This document shows, piece after piece, positions 36,109 through 38,904 of a stretch of DNA of 38,904 nt; position 1 is the stretch's first letter; each line of letters begins with the position of its first letter. Source of the stretch: Streptomyces sp. LUP30. Its GTDB lineage: Bacteria > Actinomycetota > Actinomycetes > Streptomycetales > Streptomycetaceae. The notes below the pieces were generated by a model. The model was not told where the DNA came from. It searched no databases and worked only from the letters and a program-made list of their open reading frames with translations. Location of the stretch: NCBI RefSeq assembly GCF_001746365.1, contig NZ_MJAJ01000072.1, positions 1-38,904 on the forward strand, read 5' to 3'. A program made the translations under genes and the position numbers.

Positions 36109-36182
36109 TGGCTGGGGCCGGGGTCGAACCGGCGACCTACCGCTTTTCAGGCGGTCGCTCGTACCAACTGAGCTACCCAGCC
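36109..36182 (-). tRNA. tRNA-Phe(GAA)
   Basis: 74 nt. Acceptor GGCTGGG/CCCAGCC, anticodon loop CTGAAAA, T loop TTCGACC, discriminator A; CCA not encoded. Confidence 0.94.
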
Positions 36183-36205
36183 GAGGAGTCCTCGAGGAAC
36201 TCCGG

Positions 36206-36280
36206 CGGTCCTGACGGGATTTGAACCCGCGGCCTCCACCTTGACAGGGTGGCGAGCACTCCAAACTGCTCCACAGGACC
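36206..36280 (-). tRNA. tRNA-Asp(GTC), copy 2
   Basis: Identical to the copy at 31884-31958; middle gene of the Glu-Asp-Phe cluster. Confidence 0.94.
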
Positions 36281-36317
36281 AAGCTGTGTGTACGACAGTG
36301 TCGCACACGGTGTTGCG

Positions 36318-36390
36318 TGCCCCCAACGGGATTCGAACCCGTGCTACCGCCTTGAAAGGGCGGCGTCCTAGGCCGCTAGACGATGAGGGC
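36318..36390 (-). tRNA. tRNA-Glu(TTC)
   Basis: 73 nt. Acceptor GCCCTCA/TGGGGGC with one G-T pair, anticodon loop CTTTCAA, T loop TTCGAAT, discriminator A. First gene of the cluster. Confidence 0.94.
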
Positions 36391-36470
36391 TATCGGCCCG
36401 CCTGGGCGCTTCGCAGCGCGTCGGGGACGTCATGAGCATATGGGATGGCGGGGGGTATCGCCAAAACGGT

Positions 36471-38141
36471 TTACGGGGACCTCCTGGAGGCGGTCCCGGA
36501 GGGGCCCGCGGACGGACTCGCGGACGGGCCGGCGGGTGAACCGGTGGGCGATCCGGTGGGTGAACCGGTGGGTGAACCGGTGGGCCCGCCGTCCGTCGGC
36601 TCGGGGGACGGGCTCGGCGACGGGGCGGCCCCCGGCTGGTTCTCCTTGGGGAGGTGACGGCTGACCTCGGCCGTCGTCAGACCCAGGCCGCCGAGCTTGA
36701 TCTCGTCCCAGGCCTGCAGGCGGCGGGTGTCGCGGTCGAGGTAGAGGATCGACGCCTGGATGGGGTCGGGGTACTTGCCCTCGACGGCGCGCAGGCCGCT
36801 GCCGCCCGTGGAGCCCTCGATCCGCAGCCGGGTGCCCTGCTTCATGACCTCCGACCCCTCGTGATGGAGATGGCCGGCCAGGACGAGGGGCACCTCGCCG
36901 TCCGTGCCGCGGGCGGCGGAGGGCTCGTGGGCGATGGCCACGTCGACCGGGGCGCCCTCGGCCTTCTGCTTGCGCAGGGCCTCCGCCAGACGGGCGCCGG
37001 CCGCCTCCTCGCTCTGCTCCGCGCCCGGCACGCCGGAGCGGTCGGGGGTGAACTGGGGGTCGCCGATGCCGGCGAAGCGCACCCCGGCGACGGTGACCGC
37101 GCGGCCGTCGTCCAGGACGTGCACGTTCTTCATGCGCTCCAGGTAGCGCTGGGTGACGCGGGAGTCGTGGTTTCCCCTGACCCACACGTACGGCGCGCCC
37201 AGGGTGGCGATGGGGTCCAGGAAGCCGTTCTCGGCGGCCGTGCCGTGGTCCATGGTGTCGCCGGAGTCCACGATCACGTCGACCTTGTACTGCTCCACCA
37301 GCGAGGCGATGATCTTCCAGCTCGCGGGGTTGAGATGGATGTCGGACACGTGCAGGACGCGGACGGTCGTCGGGTCCGGCTGGTAGGCGGGGAGCGTGGA
37401 GGTGACGTCGTAGAGCTTGGTCACATTGGTGACCAGGCGGGCGAGTTCCTGCTGGTAGACGTCGAACTCGGTGACGATGCTGCGGGCGTTGCCGACGATC
37501 GAGGGCGCCGAGGACAGCAGGCCCGAGAACCGGGGTTCCAGCACCGAGTTGGGGTTCCAGGTGGCGAACGCCGTGGCTCCCGAGGCGGCCAGCAGGGCGA
37601 GGGCCAGACCGCCGGCGGCCAGGGCCCTGCGCGGACGGCGGTACACGGCGAGCCCGAGGGCGGTGGCCCCGGTGACGACGGCCACGCAGGAGCGCAGCGC
37701 GAGGTCGAGGGTGCCGTGCTCGACGTCGCGGGCGACCTCCTCCTGGAGGCCTGAGAGACGCTCGGGGTGGTCGACGAGCGCCTGGGAGCGGACGGGGTCG
37801 AGCTGGTCGACGTTCACGTCCAGACGGACCGGTGCGCTGTGGCTGTCGAGGGTGAGCGCGCCGAGCGGCGAGACGTTGATCTTCGTTCCGCCGGTGACGG
37901 ACGGCCGCAGGGTCATCGTCGTGTCCATGGGGCCGACGGGGACGCGCACGTCGCCGACCACCAGCAGGCCGAGCCAGGCGCCGAGAAGGACGACGGCGGT
38001 CAGGCCCAGGGCGCGGACCCAGGGGTTGGGGCGGGCGGCGAGTTCGGGGACGTGGCGGGTGCGGTCTCTGCGCGGGGCGGGCTTGCGGCGGGAGGGCTTG
38101 AGGCGGTTCAGGGCTGCGGCGGGGACACGGGCGCGGGCCAT
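36471..38141 (-). CDS. Membrane-anchored metallophosphoesterase
   Basis: The protein has 556 residues from the ATG at 38141. A basic N-terminus precedes a transmembrane helix (WVRALGLTAVVLLGAWLGLLVV); an extracytoplasmic segment is followed by two more helices (CVAVVTGATALGLAVY and LAAGGLALALLAASG). The calcineurin-like phosphoesterase domain has VLHVSDIHLNP, VDSGDTMDHG, VRGNHDSR, AIAHEPSAA and LAGHLHHEG, so all metal-binding motifs are present. A low-complexity tail with GSPT repeats ends the protein. It probably acts on the outer face of the membrane on a phosphodiester or phosphomonoester substrate that cannot be named. Confidence 0.9.
   Translation of the reverse strand: MARARVPAAALNRLKPSRRKPAPRRDRTRHVPELAARPNPWVRALGLTAVVLLGAWLGLLVVGDVRVPVGPMDTTMTLRPSVTGGTKINVSPLGALTLDSHSAPVRLDVNVDQLDPVRSQALVDHPERLSGLQEEVARDVEHGTLDLALRSCVAVVTGATALGLAVYRRPRRALAAGGLALALLAASGATAFATWNPNSVLEPRFSGLLSSAPSIVGNARSIVTEFDVYQQELARLVTNVTKLYDVTSTLPAYQPDPTTVRVLHVSDIHLNPASWKIIASLVEQYKVDVIVDSGDTMDHGTAAENGFLDPIATLGAPYVWVRGNHDSRVTQRYLERMKNVHVLDDGRAVTVAGVRFAGIGDPQFTPDRSGVPGAEQSEEAAGARLAEALRKQKAEGAPVDVAIAHEPSAARGTDGEVPLVLAGHLHHEGSEVMKQGTRLRIEGSTGGSGLRAVEGKYPDPIQASILYLDRDTRRLQAWDEIKLGGLGLTTAEVSRHLPKENQPGAAPSPSPSPEPTDGGPTGSPTGSPTGSPTGSPAGPSASPSAGPSGTASRRSP
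36535..36582. repeat. 12-bp tandem repeat within the phosphoesterase C-terminus
   Basis: Four units of GGTGAACCGGTG (one variant, GGCGATCCGGTG) encode the GSPT repeats on the minus strand; in-frame expansion would leave the catalytic domain untouched. Confidence 0.75.
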
Positions 38142-38225
38142 TGGTGCCCTATGCCCCGGTCCTGGCGCTGGTATGCGGACGTTCGTGCCCTCCGCCCGGC
38201 GGCTTCTTGCCGGACAATGGGGCCT

Positions 38226-38576
38226 GTGCTGGAGATGACGCGCGAGGAGTTCGAAGAACTGGTGGCCGAGGCGCTGGACCGGATTCCGCCGGAACTGACG
38301 CGGTTGATGGACAACGTCGCGGTGTTCGTCGAGGACGAACCGCCGGCGGACGATCCCGAGCTGCTCGGGCTGTACGAGGGGACTCCGCTGACCGACCGCG
38401 GGGAGTGGTACGCCGGGGTGCTGCCCGACCGGATCACGATCTACCGGGGGCCGACGCTGCGGATGTGCTCCTCGCGCGAGGAGGTCGTCGCGGAGACCGA
38501 GGTCACGGTGGTGCACGAGATCGCGCACCACTTCGGCATCGACGACGCGCGGCTGCACGCCCTCGGCTACGGCTGA
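38226..38576 (+). CDS. Small zincin-type metallopeptidase family protein
   Basis: The protein has 116 residues (Zincin_1 family). TREEFEELVAEALDRIPPEL, the acidic VFVEDEP, ITIYRGPTLR and the zinc motif HEIAHHFGIDDARL are all present. The GTG at 38226 gives a VLEMTREEF start; the ATG at 38235 is an alternative. GACAAT lies 6 nt before the GTG, a weak hint of a leaderless start. No signal peptide, so it is cytoplasmic. It is divergent from the phosphoesterase gene. The substrate is unknown. Confidence 0.88.
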   Translation: MLEMTREEFEELVAEALDRIPPELTRLMDNVAVFVEDEPPADDPELLGLYEGTPLTDRGEWYAGVLPDRITIYRGPTLRMCSSREEVVAETEVTVVHEIAHHFGIDDARLHALGYG

Positions 38577-38671
38577 GCCGTCCGGCGCCGGGCGCGCGAA
38601 CCGCGCGTGTCTTCTTGCGGGCGGCGGGAGTTGGACACGTCGACTCTTGCGTCTGCCCCGGAGGTGGCCCT

Positions 38672-38904
38672 GTGCGCCCCTTGTACGTACCCGTTCGTCT
38701 GGTCGCGACGGTCATGGCCGTCGCCGCGGCCTCCGGTTGTATGAGCGTGGGGGACGAGGACGGCGGCCGGGCCCGGCCCTCGCACTCGGCCGGTCAGCGG
38801 GCCGGTGAGGCGCCCGAGGGGGGCTCGGCGGGCGCGGGCGGCGGCTTCGGGATGGGCCCGGCGGGCGGGGACGGCAGGCACGGGCACGGCAAGGGCGCCG
38901 GCGG
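38672..38904 (+). CDS. Putative lipoprotein, 3' truncated by window end
   Basis: The GTG at 38672 follows GGAGG with 6-7 nt spacing. The first residues RPLYVPVRLVATVMAVAAASGC form a lipoprotein signal with an ASGC lipobox. The mature start is Gly/Asp/His-rich low complexity and runs to the window edge. The nature of the protein cannot be told from this part. Confidence 0.65.
   Translation, partial: MRPLYVPVRLVATVMAVAAASGCMSVGDEDGGRARPSHSAGQRAGEAPEGGSAGAGGGFGMGPAGGDGRHGHGKGAG

Noticed and set aside
32042..36214. 1390-codon plus-strand frame opposite hrpA
   Set aside because: It also runs through a tRNA gene and a terminator, has no motif, and hrpA on the other strand is complete.

Overview
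The window is high-GC actinobacterial chromosome, almost certainly Streptomyces or a very close relative. It carries the core block dnaX-purD ... purC ... lsr2/purSQL ... purF-purM-DUF3073-vdh ... bldC-hrpA, in the order I remember around SCO4067-SCO4092 of S. coelicolor. Codon use, frequent GTG starts, GTGA/ATGA overlaps, the developmental regulator BldC, Lsr2 and a valine dehydrogenase all fit. There is no plasmid or phage replication module and no CRISPR array.

Layout. Positions 1-5000 are accessory: the end of a WS/DGAT-like acyltransferase, a WYL regulator divergent from a VOC protein, a frameshifted helicase-associated relic, and an M23 peptidase gene lying between a degenerate 3' fragment of tRNA-Ser and the intact tRNA-Ser(GGA). 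Positions 5000-9030 hold SRP RNA, dnaX and purD. Positions 9350-14400 hold a membrane protein resembling an M48 peptidase without its active site, a dimethylformamidase-like protein and purC. Positions 14440-18680 hold an ABC exporter plus DesK/NarL-type two-component module between two identical tRNA-Gly(GCC) genes, followed by an odd tRNA-Gly(UCC). Positions 18850-27240 hold lsr2 divergent from purS-purQ-purL, then a sterol-carrier-family protein, a META-domain lipoprotein, purF and purM. Positions 27300-31700 hold DUF3073, vdh, an unknown protein, bldC and a small DUF6274-like protein. Positions 31880-36390 hold hrpA between two identical tRNA-Asp genes, with Phe and Glu tRNAs. The end holds a membrane metallophosphoesterase, a small zincin and the start of a lipoprotein.

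How it works together. PurD, PurC, PurS/Q/L, PurF and PurM cover five steps of de novo IMP synthesis (PurF 1, PurD 2, PurSQL 4, PurM 5, PurC 8) in several transcription units. Five start codons, including dnaX, purD and purF, lie exactly 7 nt after a TANNNT -10 box, so these mRNAs are probably leaderless. All tRNA genes are on the minus strand.

Most unusual signals: (1) the tRNA-Gly(UCC) at 18606-18677 has G18 changed to A and GUGC in place of GTPsiC, like the staphylococcal tRNA-Gly reserved for cell-wall synthesis; (2) the tRNA-Ser scar looks like a decayed integration site with its breakpoint at the anticodon loop; (3) three gene modules are each bracketed by same-orientation copies of one tRNA; (4) the M48-like pseudo-peptidase; (5) GTGAC/GTCAC repeats on both sides of bldC and a hairpin next to its ribosome binding site.
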